From: an uncultured Bacteroidales bacterium
GTDB lineage: Bacteria > Bacteroidota > Bacteroidia > Bacteroidales > Paludibacteraceae
DNA: 64,000 nt
Assembly (NCBI GenBank): GCA_937907165.1
Contig: CALCUH010000033.1
Span: forward strand, 19,549 to 83,548
Direction: 5' to 3'
Part shown: positions 38,055 through 47,485 of the stretch, in pieces
How the letters are laid out: each line of letters starts with the position of its first letter
Position numbering within the stretch: the first letter of the stretch is position 1
Notes under the pieces: model-generated
Database searches by the model: none
Told to the model about the DNA's origin: nothing
Seen by the model: only the letters and a program-made list of their open reading frames with translations
Position numbers and translations under genes: made by a program

Positions 38055-38453
38055 TTATGCATTAAAAATCGGCCACGCGTTATCTACCTGCGCTTCGCCA
38101 AATTGTAACTTGTTCGCTACTATCGTAAAATTTGTAGAACAATATGATGATCCTGAATTTTCGTATTCTATCTTCATATTGATGCATGTCGCCTGTTTAA
38201 ACGAAAGCTCCTGCATCTTCTTTCCATCTTCACCAAACAGAGTGATGGTCCCGTCATTATATTTTCGCGTATTCAACATCCACTCCAACATTTCATCCGA
38301 AGGCGTATTGGGGAATGTCATATTGATAGCGCCGGAATAAACATCACCTTCCGGTTTACCTCTACCATCAGCGGACTGCATAAAGGAGAAATTGCTCTCC
38401 ACTATATCATACTTCTTTCCACCGACTTCTAAAATTACCTGATATCCAAACAT
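38055..38453 (-). CDS. Hcp (TssD) paralogue
   Basis: 132 residues: FGYQVILEVGGKKYDIVESN, MQSADGRGKPEGDVYSGAIN, and an end FTIVANKLQFGEAQVDNAWP. It aligns along its length with the main Hcp at 34655 but with many changes. It lies between clpV and the second paralogue. Several different Hcp proteins per locus are common in Bacteroidota and may select different cargos. Confidence 0.8.
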   Translation of the reverse strand: MFGYQVILEVGGKKYDIVESNFSFMQSADGRGKPEGDVYSGAINMTFPNTPSDEMLEWMLNTRKYNDGTITLFGEDGKKMQELSFKQATCINMKIEYENSGSSYCSTNFTIVANKLQFGEAQVDNAWPIFNA

Positions 38454-38485
38454 AGTTTTATTTGTTAATTAATGAAATATACAAA

Positions 38486-38518
38486 TGCCACCACACTTCT
38501 ACTCTCAGCGTGGTGGCA
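38486..38518 (-). terminator. Intercistronic hairpin between clpV and the hcp paralogues
   Basis: TGCCACCAC (38486-38494) pairs perfectly with GTGGTGGCA (38510-38518) around a 15-nt loop. On the minus strand it is followed by TTTGTATATT, a poor U-tract. It may be a partial terminator or an RNA-stability element that separates clpV from the hcp genes. Confidence 0.4.
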
Positions 38519-38528
38519 AATATAACGA

Positions 38529-41024
38529 TTATTTTTGGTTATGAACTACTTCCCAGACCAAATTTTTCCCTGAATCCAAATCTCCTTTCAGGAGATCCCC
38601 ATTAGACAATTCACCGGATAAAATCATTCTAGAGATTGGCCGACGCAAGTAATTGCGCACGATACCGGAAACCTGACGGGCTCCGTATTTCGGTGTAAAT
38701 CCCTTGAACGCAAGCTCATGCTTAGCCTCGTCAGTGAGTTCGATATCCATGTTCTTAGCCGTAAGCAATTTACGGAAACCTTGGAACTGGATCTCGAATA
38801 TCTGCATCAAGATGGATTCTCCAATTGGCGAGAACGGCACAATCTCGGACAAACGGGCCAAGAATTCCGGACGGAAATGTCCGCCCATAACCTCCATCAT
38901 CTGCATCGTCGTAGGTACCCTTCCCTCAGAAAGTTCCTTGGAGATCCACTCGCTTCCGACGTTGGATGTGAAGATAATGATGGCGTTGGAGAAGTCTCCC
39001 TCCTTACCCAAACGGTCATGCAACTTCCCTTCATCCAAAATCTGCAAAAAAATGTCGAATACGGATGGATGGGCCTTCTCGATCTCATCGAAAAGCACAA
39101 CCGAATAGGGTTGCTGACGAATCTTGTTAACCAAGAGACCGCCCTCCTCATATCCGACGTATCCCGGAGGAGCTCCGTAGAGCAATGCGGCGGAGTGCTC
39201 CTCCTTGAACTCAGACATATCGAAACGAATCATCGCCTTCTCGTCGTTGAACAATGCCTCAGCCAATGCCTTCGTAAGCTCCGTCTTACCGGTTCCCGTG
39301 GGACCGAGAAAGAAGAATGAACCGATTGGCTGCCCCGGTTTGTTCATGCCGCTTCGCGACTCGAGGATAGCGTCGGTCAACGACTTTAACGCACGGTCTT
39401 GGCCCACGACACGTTTCATAAGGATCGACTCCATGTTGAGGATACGCTCCTTCTCTCCGGTTTTAATCTTACCGATCGGAATACCCGTCTTGCTAGCCAC
39501 AACCGCAGCCACGTGGTCAGGCGTCACCGTCTCTATCTTAGTTTTAGATATCTCTGATAAATCATCGCTCAACTTACGCATCTTGTCGACAAGGCTCTGA
39601 GCATCAGAACTCTTCTCAGCCGTATAATCCACCATGCCTTGAACGATAGGGCTTAAACGGCTCATGATGTCCGTCTGCAAACGAATCGCCTTCGCCATAT
39701 AATCGTCGGATGAGAGATCCGCTTTCGCAGCCTCTAACTTATCCAATTCTTGCGCCATCCATGCCTGTTCGGAGGCAGTAGACTCATTCACCATCTTAAC
39801 GGATGCCATGGTACGATCCAACAAATCGATGGCAGAGTCAGGCAAACGTCTATCCTTTACATAACGTTTCGCCATACGAACGCACTCGGAGAGAGAAGCG
39901 TCGGCGATGTTCAACTTATGGAAATCCTCGAAACTCTTCTGCATGAAACGAATCATAGCGACCGCATCATCCACATTAGGCTCGGCAAGTTGCAAGACCT
40001 CGAAACGACGGCTGAACGCATGGTCAGGCTCGATCAACTTTCTATACTCATCCACCGTAGTCGCACCGATCACCGTCAGGTCGCCCTTAGACAACTCAGG
40101 TTTCAAGATATTGGCGGCGCCACTGTTACCCTGCTTGGAATCGAGCAGCACATGCACCTCATCGATAAAAAGGATTACCCTCTCCTCTTGGCGAAGCTCG
40201 TTGATCAAATTCTTCAAACGGTCCTCAATCTCACCTTTATAAGTCGCACCTGCGATCAAAGCGCCCGAATCGAGTTCCCAAACTTCCGTGTTCTCCAAGA
40301 AAGAAGGCACCTTACCATTGACGATGTCGAAAGCGAGACCTTCAGCCAAGGCAGTCTTACCCACCCCGGAATCACCTGTGATCATCACATTCGGCTTGCC
40401 GCGGCGCCCGAGAATCTCCTCCATCTGGCGCAACTCATTATCACGACAGACAATAGCATGAAGTTTCCCTTCTCGCGCCTCATCAGTCTTATTCACACAA
40501 TATTTCTGAAGATTAGCCGTAGTTTTACCGGCGGCGATATTAGCAGCCTCCTTCGATAGAGACTCCATCTTAGCGGAATTAGCTTTCTGCTTGCCGTCAC
40601 CCTCCAAAAAATAGCCCATAACATCATTCTCTCGAACAGGGAACGACTTTAACTCATCCACCGTGAATCCAATACCCGGACGAGCCAAAGCGGCCAAAGT
40701 GCATATTGGTGAAATCTCCAACAAGCCCAACTTGAGACGCACATTATCCGCCTCCTCAAATACGGTGGAAATCTTACTATCCGGCTCGATCTCGCCAGCG
40801 CCGGAAAGTTTTTCACACTCCTCCATACGTATCTCCGCCCACTCCTCCACGTAAGGGACATCCTTACCTATGGAAACGAGGAAAGGAGCCAGCCCCACTT
40901 CCTTGTGCAGCATCGCCTTCAGCAGATGTGCCGGAAAATACTTCGCATTACCGTATTCCCTAGCCAATGACTTGGCGATGCGAATAGCGGTCTGCATGTC
41001 ACTGTTTAAATTCAAAAAGTCCAT
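38529..41024 (-). CDS. clpV: Type VI secretion AAA+ ATPase ClpV (TssH)
   Basis: 831 residues. A Clp N-domain (MDFLNLNSDMQTAIRIAKSL) is followed by two AAA+ modules. The first has Walker A GDSGVGKTALAEG (about 215) and Walker B ILFIDEVHVLLD. The second has Walker A GPTGTGKTELTKALAE (about 575) and Walker B VVLFDEIEKAHPSVFD. ClpB/ClpV-type middle helices lie between. It remodels contracted TssB/C sheaths for reuse. Its place inside the locus identifies it as ClpV rather than the ClpB disaggregase. It starts 48 bp after tssR. Confidence 0.93.
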   Translation of the reverse strand: MDFLNLNSDMQTAIRIAKSLAREYGNAKYFPAHLLKAMLHKEVGLAPFLVSIGKDVPYVEEWAEIRMEECEKLSGAGEIEPDSKISTVFEEADNVRLKLGLLEISPICTLAALARPGIGFTVDELKSFPVRENDVMGYFLEGDGKQKANSAKMESLSKEAANIAAGKTTANLQKYCVNKTDEAREGKLHAIVCRDNELRQMEEILGRRGKPNVMITGDSGVGKTALAEGLAFDIVNGKVPSFLENTEVWELDSGALIAGATYKGEIEDRLKNLINELRQEERVILFIDEVHVLLDSKQGNSGAANILKPELSKGDLTVIGATTVDEYRKLIEPDHAFSRRFEVLQLAEPNVDDAVAMIRFMQKSFEDFHKLNIADASLSECVRMAKRYVKDRRLPDSAIDLLDRTMASVKMVNESTASEQAWMAQELDKLEAAKADLSSDDYMAKAIRLQTDIMSRLSPIVQGMVDYTAEKSSDAQSLVDKMRKLSDDLSEISKTKIETVTPDHVAAVVASKTGIPIGKIKTGEKERILNMESILMKRVVGQDRALKSLTDAILESRSGMNKPGQPIGSFFFLGPTGTGKTELTKALAEALFNDEKAMIRFDMSEFKEEHSAALLYGAPPGYVGYEEGGLLVNKIRQQPYSVVLFDEIEKAHPSVFDIFLQILDEGKLHDRLGKEGDFSNAIIIFTSNVGSEWISKELSEGRVPTTMQMMEVMGGHFRPEFLARLSEIVPFSPIGESILMQIFEIQFQGFRKLLTAKNMDIELTDEAKHELAFKGFTPKYGARQVSGIVRNYLRRPISRMILSGELSNGDLLKGDLDSGKNLVWEVVHNQK

Positions 41025-41072
41025 ATAAACTAAATTTTACTATTTATATTAAAGTTTATACTAAATAAATAA

Positions 41073-43520
41073 TCATGGCAACTTGTCAGCATCCACGCGG
41101 TAATAGACCTGTCCGTTGAACTCGAACTTGGAGTCGGCGTCGATAGCCTCATCAAGAGCCTTCTGTTTGCTAGCGATATATTCCTGCAACCTATCCAACT
41201 GTTCATCAGACAATCCCCTCTTCAACGCCTTGACCGAAGTGGAGAAAAGCAACGGTTCGAAAGATGGTATCGCAATGACTTGCTGCTGATTCTTAGAAAG
41301 AGACATCTTTTTCAGCTTTTTCTTTTTGATAGGATAGACCTTCTCGTCCTGCGACCAGCGGACATACGCCTTCTTCATATGTCTACGCACTTTTTTGGTG
41401 CTACTATACTGGTGATGAGCACCACTAGCCGAAGCAGACCTAGGCGCCCTCATCATGTCGGGGCAACTACGATCCTTGTACTTCTTATTGCTGGAGGCAG
41501 TGTATTTATAATCGACTCTCACCGCGAGCAGATCATTAAGATACGAACGTACACGCGCAAGCTCGGATTCGGACAAGAACAATATATATTTACCCGTCTT
41601 CAACTTAGACATCTCCACCTTCAGATTCACAGAGAAATTGGTATGAGGATTCATGGCGATGAGCGGTTGGAAGAGGTTCGGAGAAACTTGGAAATTAGAA
41701 GGCATCTCACCCAAACGCAACCACATAGGATTAATTGCGGTGTGACCCACGCCAGCCTCTTTGAACAAATCGCCGATACGATTCAACACGTTGTCAGCAT
41801 CACGCTGCACATTCCTAATCATCGAATCCGTATAAGCCAATAATAAGTCAGGCGACAAATTCTCGCGTTGCTTAGGGAAAATCACCCACCCCGGATGCAT
41901 ACTGTTCTTCGGATAGTCCAACCCGTAAACATTCTCAGCGAACTCCTTATACCGATTGGAAGAAGTAAGCTGCGAAGAGTGCACCAACATCTTCTTCTTC
42001 TCACGAGATAATTTATCGGCGGAACGTGATATCATGTCCTCCACCTGCAGAACGAAGTTATTGAAGACGTTTCCCCTGTTTGCATACAATTGGCAAGCGA
42101 CGATATGGCCATTCACCTTCACAATCTCATCCACCAAGGCGTCATCGATTTGCTCTTTCTGGTTACCATTCTCTCCGATCAGCAAGATGATGTTCTCCTC
42201 ATCCTTATAAGGCTGCAGCATCTTCAAAGCGTTCTTCAGCGCTCTCCAAGCATCGTTATCGAACGAAGCCTTCCTGAACGATCTGTTGTCGGAATATTTC
42301 TCCAACGCCGCAAGCACGCCCGTGATATTCTCTTTCGGCTTACATTTAGAAAGCTTGGCGTTCTTCGCATCGAAACCCACAAGATAACCCAAACGATAAG
42401 AGAAATCCTTCGTGTTATTTTTGATGATACCGTTCAATTTCTGGATATAGTTCACATATTGCTCGAACTTTTCGTGCACCTGGTTTTGTCCCGAGAAAAC
42501 AACCATGATATTGATACGTTTCAGTTTGCGCGACAATTCCTCGTAATAAGGTCTGGAAATCGGTGTCGCCGCAAGGCTGGAGACTTTATTGTTCTCATCA
42601 TTCATCAGCGAGACAGGTACCGTCGTCTTAATCGTGACAACATCATCGTTGCCCTCCCTTATCGAATAAACAGGGTTCAGACCGATAAAATCCGGCAAGT
42701 TATACGGGCGCAGATAACGGTTATAGCTTGTCTTGGGGACAAGATAAGAACCATTATCATATTTGATGAACGATAAGTCTTGAACAGGCATCGCCGAATA
42801 GTCCGCATAGAGCATTTCTCCCATTGGAATTACCAAAGAGGATGATATCCAGCCGGAAACCAAATCAGAGACGTTGTCGGAAGTGATGTTCTCCTTTCCG
42901 ATTACGAGACATTTCCCCTTATCGAAACTACGTTTTGACAAGTACAAAGGCTTTTGGAAAGGAACCATTCCTATCGGGTTGATCAGTTCCGGTTCGCTGA
43001 AAAGCACCAAAGAGTCGTTAGAGAAATATTCCTCCGTACGGGAAAGCGGGAATGTATCCCTGAACATCGTGATCATCTTCATCACGAAACCCGTAGCGAC
43101 GTCAGTCATAGCGCGGGAGGAGAGGATCAAGTTCTCCTTAGGCATCCAGCCATAGTATTCCACCTTCTCAGGTTCTTTCACCTTGCGTCCCTCCCAAGAT
43201 GCGGGATCGTATTTCACCAGCTGGACATAGTCACCCTTCTCCTTGATGACGGCGAAAGCCTCCAAATAGGAAGCGTCTTTCAACTTTACCTTACCACCCG
43301 GATTATAGAATGTCGGGTTGTTCTCCCTATCAGAAAAAACAATCCAAGGGCTCCCCTTCTCAATCGTCTTAGGCACGTTCACCTCACCGCAACAATAGTT
43401 ACGGGTATATTCATCAGGCGTGCGTCTGATATATGTATGTGAATTTACAGGAGAGCAGGCAGACAACAACAGAGCCGCCAAGCATCCTAATAAAAACAAA
43501 AAGAAATTTCTCTTCACCAT
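41073..43520 (-). CDS. tssR: Type VI secretion lipoprotein TssR
   Basis: 815 residues with a lipoprotein signal ending in the lipobox LLSAC (about residue 22). The middle (about 330-480) resembles a von Willebrand A-type fold (RINIMVVFSGQNQVHEKFEQ ... EENIILLIGENGN). The C-terminal third is basic and helical. TssR is found only in Bacteroidota subtype iii loci and is thought to help replace the TssJLM membrane complex. The order tssP, tssR, clpV here supports the name, but its mechanism is not known from sequence. Confidence 0.85.
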   Translation of the reverse strand: MVKRNFFLFLLGCLAALLLSACSPVNSHTYIRRTPDEYTRNYCCGEVNVPKTIEKGSPWIVFSDRENNPTFYNPGGKVKLKDASYLEAFAVIKEKGDYVQLVKYDPASWEGRKVKEPEKVEYYGWMPKENLILSSRAMTDVATGFVMKMITMFRDTFPLSRTEEYFSNDSLVLFSEPELINPIGMVPFQKPLYLSKRSFDKGKCLVIGKENITSDNVSDLVSGWISSSLVIPMGEMLYADYSAMPVQDLSFIKYDNGSYLVPKTSYNRYLRPYNLPDFIGLNPVYSIREGNDDVVTIKTTVPVSLMNDENNKVSSLAATPISRPYYEELSRKLKRINIMVVFSGQNQVHEKFEQYVNYIQKLNGIIKNNTKDFSYRLGYLVGFDAKNAKLSKCKPKENITGVLAALEKYSDNRSFRKASFDNDAWRALKNALKMLQPYKDEENIILLIGENGNQKEQIDDALVDEIVKVNGHIVACQLYANRGNVFNNFVLQVEDMISRSADKLSREKKKMLVHSSQLTSSNRYKEFAENVYGLDYPKNSMHPGWVIFPKQRENLSPDLLLAYTDSMIRNVQRDADNVLNRIGDLFKEAGVGHTAINPMWLRLGEMPSNFQVSPNLFQPLIAMNPHTNFSVNLKVEMSKLKTGKYILFLSESELARVRSYLNDLLAVRVDYKYTASSNKKYKDRSCPDMMRAPRSASASGAHHQYSSTKKVRRHMKKAYVRWSQDEKVYPIKKKKLKKMSLSKNQQQVIAIPSFEPLLFSTSVKALKRGLSDEQLDRLQEYIASKQKALDEAIDADSKFEFNGQVYYRVDADKLP

Positions 43521-43533
43521 TTTTCTATAACTA

Positions 43534-44406
43534 TTAATTAGCCGTCTTTTGGTTCACCAACAGACGTTTTACCTTTCCGTTCTCCTTCTCCAAAGCGACA
43601 CTCTCTATGACCGTAGAGTTCTGCTTACCCATGATTTTCAAGCCGTAGCAATATGAAGTGAAATCATTTTCGTTCACATTGTTAACAACTACCAACACAT
43701 TGGTTTTCAAATATTTTTTTAGTATATAATTATAATTCTTATTGTATTCGCCTGGATGATCGATGATGGCCTGAAGATGCTTCTGAATGTCCATGTCACC
43801 CATTCCGACAGGATCTTCCGTTATCCGGCCAACGACCTCAGGAGCGACATGAATCGTATGGAAAACAGGATATTCCATATTACCTGCCGTCAAGCGCACA
43901 ACGTAATCCCCGACTTCAGAATAGTGGTAAATCGCATTTTGCTCACGGGAATCCACCTTACCCGTCTCTCCGAACTCCCAGCGCCAATCCTCCGCGTCGC
44001 CTTCACCGATAAAGGTCACACCCTCGTTTTTCAGGACATGAGTGGGAGCGATGATACGGACAAATTTACGAGAAGCTTCCTTCCCTTTGGACAATACCTT
44101 CACCACAAAAGTTTGGGTTTTGGAATCAGCCTTCACCCTGACTTTATAATTACCCACCGTATGGAAAGTGTATGTTCCGCGACGTTCATCAGAGAAGTCC
44201 CCGTTGCCGAACTCCCATACAACTTCCTTGACACCTGGCGTGCTATCGACATAATTAAACGGCTCATCCACAACAACTTCACGTTTTGAGACGGAAGCAC
44301 GAATAGTGGCATCCCCGCTACAGCCGCGCATGAGCCAACAAATGAAAACGACCAAAAGCAATATAGAGAAGACCAGCAATGTTCCCTTTGAAAAAATCCT
44401 ATCCAT
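43534..44406 (-). CDS. tssP: PKD-domain type VI secretion protein TssP
   Basis: 290 residues with an N-terminal membrane anchor (LLVFSILLLVVFICWLMRG) and then two PKD-like beta-sandwich repeats (VVWEFGNGDFSDERRGTYTF with HTVGNYKVRV, and DWRWEFGETGKVDSREQNAI with HYSEVGDYVVRL). It is likely periplasmic, anchored in the inner membrane. PKD proteins at this place in subtype iii loci are called TssP; I assign it from that pattern and the order. It overlaps neither neighbour (13 bp to tssR, 8 bp from the tssO-like gene). Confidence 0.75.
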   Translation of the reverse strand: MDRIFSKGTLLVFSILLLVVFICWLMRGCSGDATIRASVSKREVVVDEPFNYVDSTPGVKEVVWEFGNGDFSDERRGTYTFHTVGNYKVRVKADSKTQTFVVKVLSKGKEASRKFVRIIAPTHVLKNEGVTFIGEGDAEDWRWEFGETGKVDSREQNAIYHYSEVGDYVVRLTAGNMEYPVFHTIHVAPEVVGRITEDPVGMGDMDIQKHLQAIIDHPGEYNKNYNYILKKYLKTNVLVVVNNVNENDFTSYCYGLKIMGKQNSTVIESVALEKENGKVKRLLVNQKTAN

Positions 44407-44414
44407 TCCCTCTG

Positions 44415-44906
44415 TTATTTATTATTCAATGCCTCCACACAACCCTGACACACCTCAGTGTTCCTCACAAACTGATCGATATTCTTTTTCGACGTCCAAA
44501 TACGCTCCTTATCAAACAACTTATACTCGTAGAACCTAGATATGAGAGAGAATATGCGGTACCTATCGTCATATTTGTTTTGGATATAATCATCATTAAA
44601 CTGTCCCAACACGAAACGGATCTCGTTCTTCTCGTAAGAAGCGTTCAATCCGGGATCGATGGAATTCACCCTCGCATCCAACGCTTTTATCTTTTCCATA
44701 CGTTCCTCCTGGAATTTTTCGAAAGAATTAATCCTCTCCATCTGTTCCAAAGCGAGAGCCTTCCCGCTCGAAGATCCGAAATCAGGGTTAGAGAAAAACA
44801 ACAAATAGGCGCATGCGCCAAAAACCAGCAAAAAGAGGGAAAGCATATAAACGATCCCCAATGCCTTCTCCTTCGTGGTGAATAAATTTTTCTTAGTTTG
44901 TCCCAT
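44415..44906 (-). CDS. tssO: TssO-like type VI secretion transmembrane protein
   Basis: 163 residues: one membrane helix (ALGIVYMLSLFLLVFGACAY) and a periplasmic helical part (ALEQMERINSFEKFQEERME ... FYEYKLFDKERIWTSKKN). This matches the single-span layout of Bacteroidota TssO. It overlaps the end of the preceding similar gene by 14 bp. The symbol is given on layout and context. Confidence 0.65.
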   Translation of the reverse strand: MGQTKKNLFTTKEKALGIVYMLSLFLLVFGACAYLLFFSNPDFGSSSGKALALEQMERINSFEKFQEERMEKIKALDARVNSIDPGLNASYEKNEIRFVLGQFNDDYIQNKYDDRYRIFSLISRFYEYKLFDKERIWTSKKNIDQFVRNTEVCQGCVEALNNK

Positions 44907-45399
44907 TTAACTGTCCCCTCCGCATTCTATTAGACCTCTCATTATACTCCTTGTTGCATCTCATCAGATCGGACTTATACCTAAGTTCGTCCTTCTTCAA
45001 GGCGGTGATGGAATCCCTCACGCGAAGGAATTCGTCCATTTTGGATAAAACAAACAAATGGAACTGCACATCTTTTTCCGGCAACTGTTTCATCTTATCC
45101 GTCAGTTTGAGTTTCCTATTAGCAATTGTCTGCATTAGGAATTCGGTATTCACATCCTCATTCTTCACATCAAAAGTACGATAGAGAGTGAGCAGTTCCG
45201 CATAATCATCACATATCGACACCTGGTCGCTAAAAATCTTCTCGCAATCACCCGTTTTCGCCTTAATCTCCGCCACCTCAGCCTCCGAAGTCTTCTTGAA
45301 ACAAAAGACGGAGAACAAAGAAAGGGCGATAAGAATCACCATATAAACGGCAAAACGAAGGTGCGAAAGTAAAACATCCTTAGTATTTAACGCTTTCAT
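44893..45399 (-). CDS. Second single-span type VI protein (TssO/TssQ-like)
   Basis: 168 residues with one N-terminal membrane helix (FAVYMVILIALSLFSVFC) and a coiled periplasmic part (EAEVAEIKAKTGDCEKIFSD ... RVRDSITALKKDELRYKSDL). Its size and topology mirror the downstream TssO-like protein, suggesting an old duplication or a heteromeric pair. No lipobox is visible, so TssQ (a lipoprotein) is less likely. It starts one base after tssG ends. Confidence 0.55.
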   Translation of the reverse strand: MKALNTKDVLLSHLRFAVYMVILIALSLFSVFCFKKTSEAEVAEIKAKTGDCEKIFSDQVSICDDYAELLTLYRTFDVKNEDVNTEFLMQTIANRKLKLTDKMKQLPEKDVQFHLFVLSKMDEFLRVRDSITALKKDELRYKSDLMRCNKEYNERSNRMRRGQLNGTN

Positions 45400-45400
45400 T

Positions 45401-46333
45401 CTATAAGATTGTAGTAAAACCTAAAATAGGACACAATGAAGGAGAGTCGGACATGAAAAAGGAACCTTCTTCCTTCGCCACATCGGCATGCAGAGAGATT
45501 TCAGCGTCAGCCGGAACGAACAGATCCAAAATCTCCATGAATTGTTTGTTGGCTTCGCTTCCCTCCAAAATTAAATCCCGTTGCGAACGGCGGAGCCCCT
45601 TAATGGAGATTTCCATGACGGGATAAGCGTCCTCCACCTGTTCCCCAATAACGGAATCGATACCCAAGAGATTACTTCCCAAATTCCAGTTACTCTCACA
45701 TGTACCGAAAGTCATCGTCTTATACGAGAAACGTATCTCCACCTCACATCCCAAAAGCACAGAAAGCACCTCGGCTATCTGACCGGCATCGGTCAACCTA
45801 TAACATTGAGAGAGGAGACTGATAACGAACAAAGCCTTATCCAACGGCAGCTTTCGCAAAATGTCCCAATAGGAACTTAGCAGGCGCACAAAATCGACAT
45901 GCTTATTACGCTTTTCCAGGTGCATCTCATAGAGTTGCACATTAATCAGCATCCTATCAATGGAAATCTCGAAAGGCCTGAAGAAAAAACGCGCGCTCAA
46001 CTCGATCTCACGCTCTTTCTTGAACGAATCTAAGACCTCGTTCTTATTTTTCCTATTACGTATATCCATCCGCTGATGGAAGAGCCCCTCCGGAAGGGAA
46101 TCATACAATCCTCTCTTCCTCGCATAGATGTTGAGATACTCCTCCATATTCCCACGGGAATACTCGCGGTTGACTCTTTCGATGGATTTGCCACCCTTAG
46201 AGACCCCTTGGCGGATCAGGCGCACCTCATCTGTCTCGAACCCGCTATCGACGATGCAGGCTGCGACAAACTCCGGTCTATAATCCGTATAGAGCGTGTT
46301 CCTGTCCATATTCTCCGTTGAGTCATATGTCAT
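45401..46333 (-). CDS. tssG: Type VI secretion baseplate protein TssG
   Basis: 310 residues. The C-terminal half has the TssG pattern: LLGCEVEIRFSYKT, then NLGSNLLGIDSVIGEQVEDA and FMEILDLFVPADAEISLHAD. The N-terminal half has LYDSLPEGLFHQRMD as in Bacteroidota members. TssG joins TssE, TssF and TssK in the baseplate. The ATG at 46333 overlaps the tssK stop in an ATGA arrangement, indicating coupling; an internal ATG at 46309 is a possible alternative. Confidence 0.85.
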   Translation of the reverse strand: MTYDSTENMDRNTLYTDYRPEFVAACIVDSGFETDEVRLIRQGVSKGGKSIERVNREYSRGNMEEYLNIYARKRGLYDSLPEGLFHQRMDIRNRKNKNEVLDSFKKEREIELSARFFFRPFEISIDRMLINVQLYEMHLEKRNKHVDFVRLLSSYWDILRKLPLDKALFVISLLSQCYRLTDAGQIAEVLSVLLGCEVEIRFSYKTMTFGTCESNWNLGSNLLGIDSVIGEQVEDAYPVMEISIKGLRRSQRDLILEGSEANKQFMEILDLFVPADAEISLHADVAKEEGSFFMSDSPSLCPILGFTTIL

Positions 46334-47466
46334 AACTCTAACCAGCTAGTTTTATTGTTAGACGTTTTCTCAGTCTCTTTCACACCAATGACGATCGACT
46401 CCTTGTGTTGTCCCACATAATCGAGACGACTCAAGCTTACGAGCAATTCCTCCAACATTTTCAAAACCTTTTCAGCGAGTGCCAGCGAATCGCTGATGCG
46501 ATTCTGTTGAAATTCCGCAACGGTCAAGTCCGCCAATATCTGCTCGAAAGCGGAAGGCTGGATTCCGTTCCATTCGTAAAAATACTTGAGAATCTCCTCC
46601 TTATCAGATTTCTTGAAGAAAATCAGAGTAGTGGAGACAGCGCTCGCCAAACCGGATATAATCTCCACGACTTGGTACGGAGATAGAGACATGCCATAAT
46701 TATGCCATTTAAAGAACATGGAGGAAAGAGAGCGCTGCAACTCCTTGCAAACCTCCAAAATATTGATCATGACATTCGTCCTGTTATTGTTTTCCGCCTG
46801 AACGTATGCCTTCTCCATAATCACATCCAAACTATTCTTGATCGTCGCGATAGATTTGGAAAACATCTTCATCATGCTTCGTAACCCGTCACTCGAACGC
46901 ATCGTCAACGAAGGCGGAATAAACGAAGGGTCCAATTTGTACGAAGTGTCCCGTTTACGGAGGAAACCGACTACGACATCATAAGGGCCATATTGGTTCA
47001 CATAAGACTTATCCCTTGCCACGATATACAATTTATAAGAAGGGGCTACATAAGGATAACGAGGCGGATTCTCCTGCATGTTCGGTTCGCCGCAAGGATT
47101 ACGGTCGAAAGGCGAGACAGACAAAACGACGTCCCAACCCTCCTCAGAAACCACACCATCCACTTCGCAAGGACAACTGACTGCGTCATTATCTGATTCG
47201 AAATCAATCAGATAACCTCCTTGAGTAATGCCGTGGTATGAATTCAACACCAACTTCGCATACTCGTTAGTTCCGACCACTGAAAGCTCCATAGAGGAAT
47301 CCGAATCAGACTCAATCGGCAAAAGTCCGTATGAAAAACGGTCCTGAAGGAGTGCTGAATTCTTCAAGACACGTTCCAACAAAAAATTCTCTGTCGCGAT
47401 GAAATGAGCTGAAGACACGCTCATTCCCTGCTTCCAATTAATCTGCTTATAATCTGTATTACTCAT
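46330..47466 (-). CDS. tssK: Type VI secretion baseplate protein TssK
   Basis: 378 residues. It starts with the TssK signature INWKQGMSVSSAHFIATENF, then strand-rich receptor-like regions, a PPRYPYVAPSYKLYIVARD segment, and helical stretches after residue 190 (RSMMKMFSKSIATIKNSLDV). TssK links the baseplate to the membrane-bound part of the machine. It follows tssN by 19 bp and is coupled to tssG. Confidence 0.88.
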   Translation of the reverse strand: MSNTDYKQINWKQGMSVSSAHFIATENFLLERVLKNSALLQDRFSYGLLPIESDSDSSMELSVVGTNEYAKLVLNSYHGITQGGYLIDFESDNDAVSCPCEVDGVVSEEGWDVVLSVSPFDRNPCGEPNMQENPPRYPYVAPSYKLYIVARDKSYVNQYGPYDVVVGFLRKRDTSYKLDPSFIPPSLTMRSSDGLRSMMKMFSKSIATIKNSLDVIMEKAYVQAENNNRTNVMINILEVCKELQRSLSSMFFKWHNYGMSLSPYQVVEIISGLASAVSTTLIFFKKSDKEEILKYFYEWNGIQPSAFEQILADLTVAEFQQNRISDSLALAEKVLKMLEELLVSLSRLDYVGQHKESIVIGVKETEKTSNNKTSWLEL

Positions 47467-47485
47467 AACTTTTTATTTTTTCTTT

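Noticed and set aside
37621..38453. Hcp paralogues as pseudogenes
   Set aside because: Both frames are complete with sensible starts and preserved core strands; specialised tube subunits are more likely than decay.
39750..40559. 269-codon plus-strand ORF opposite clpV
   Set aside because: Antisense shadow of the first AAA+ module of clpV.
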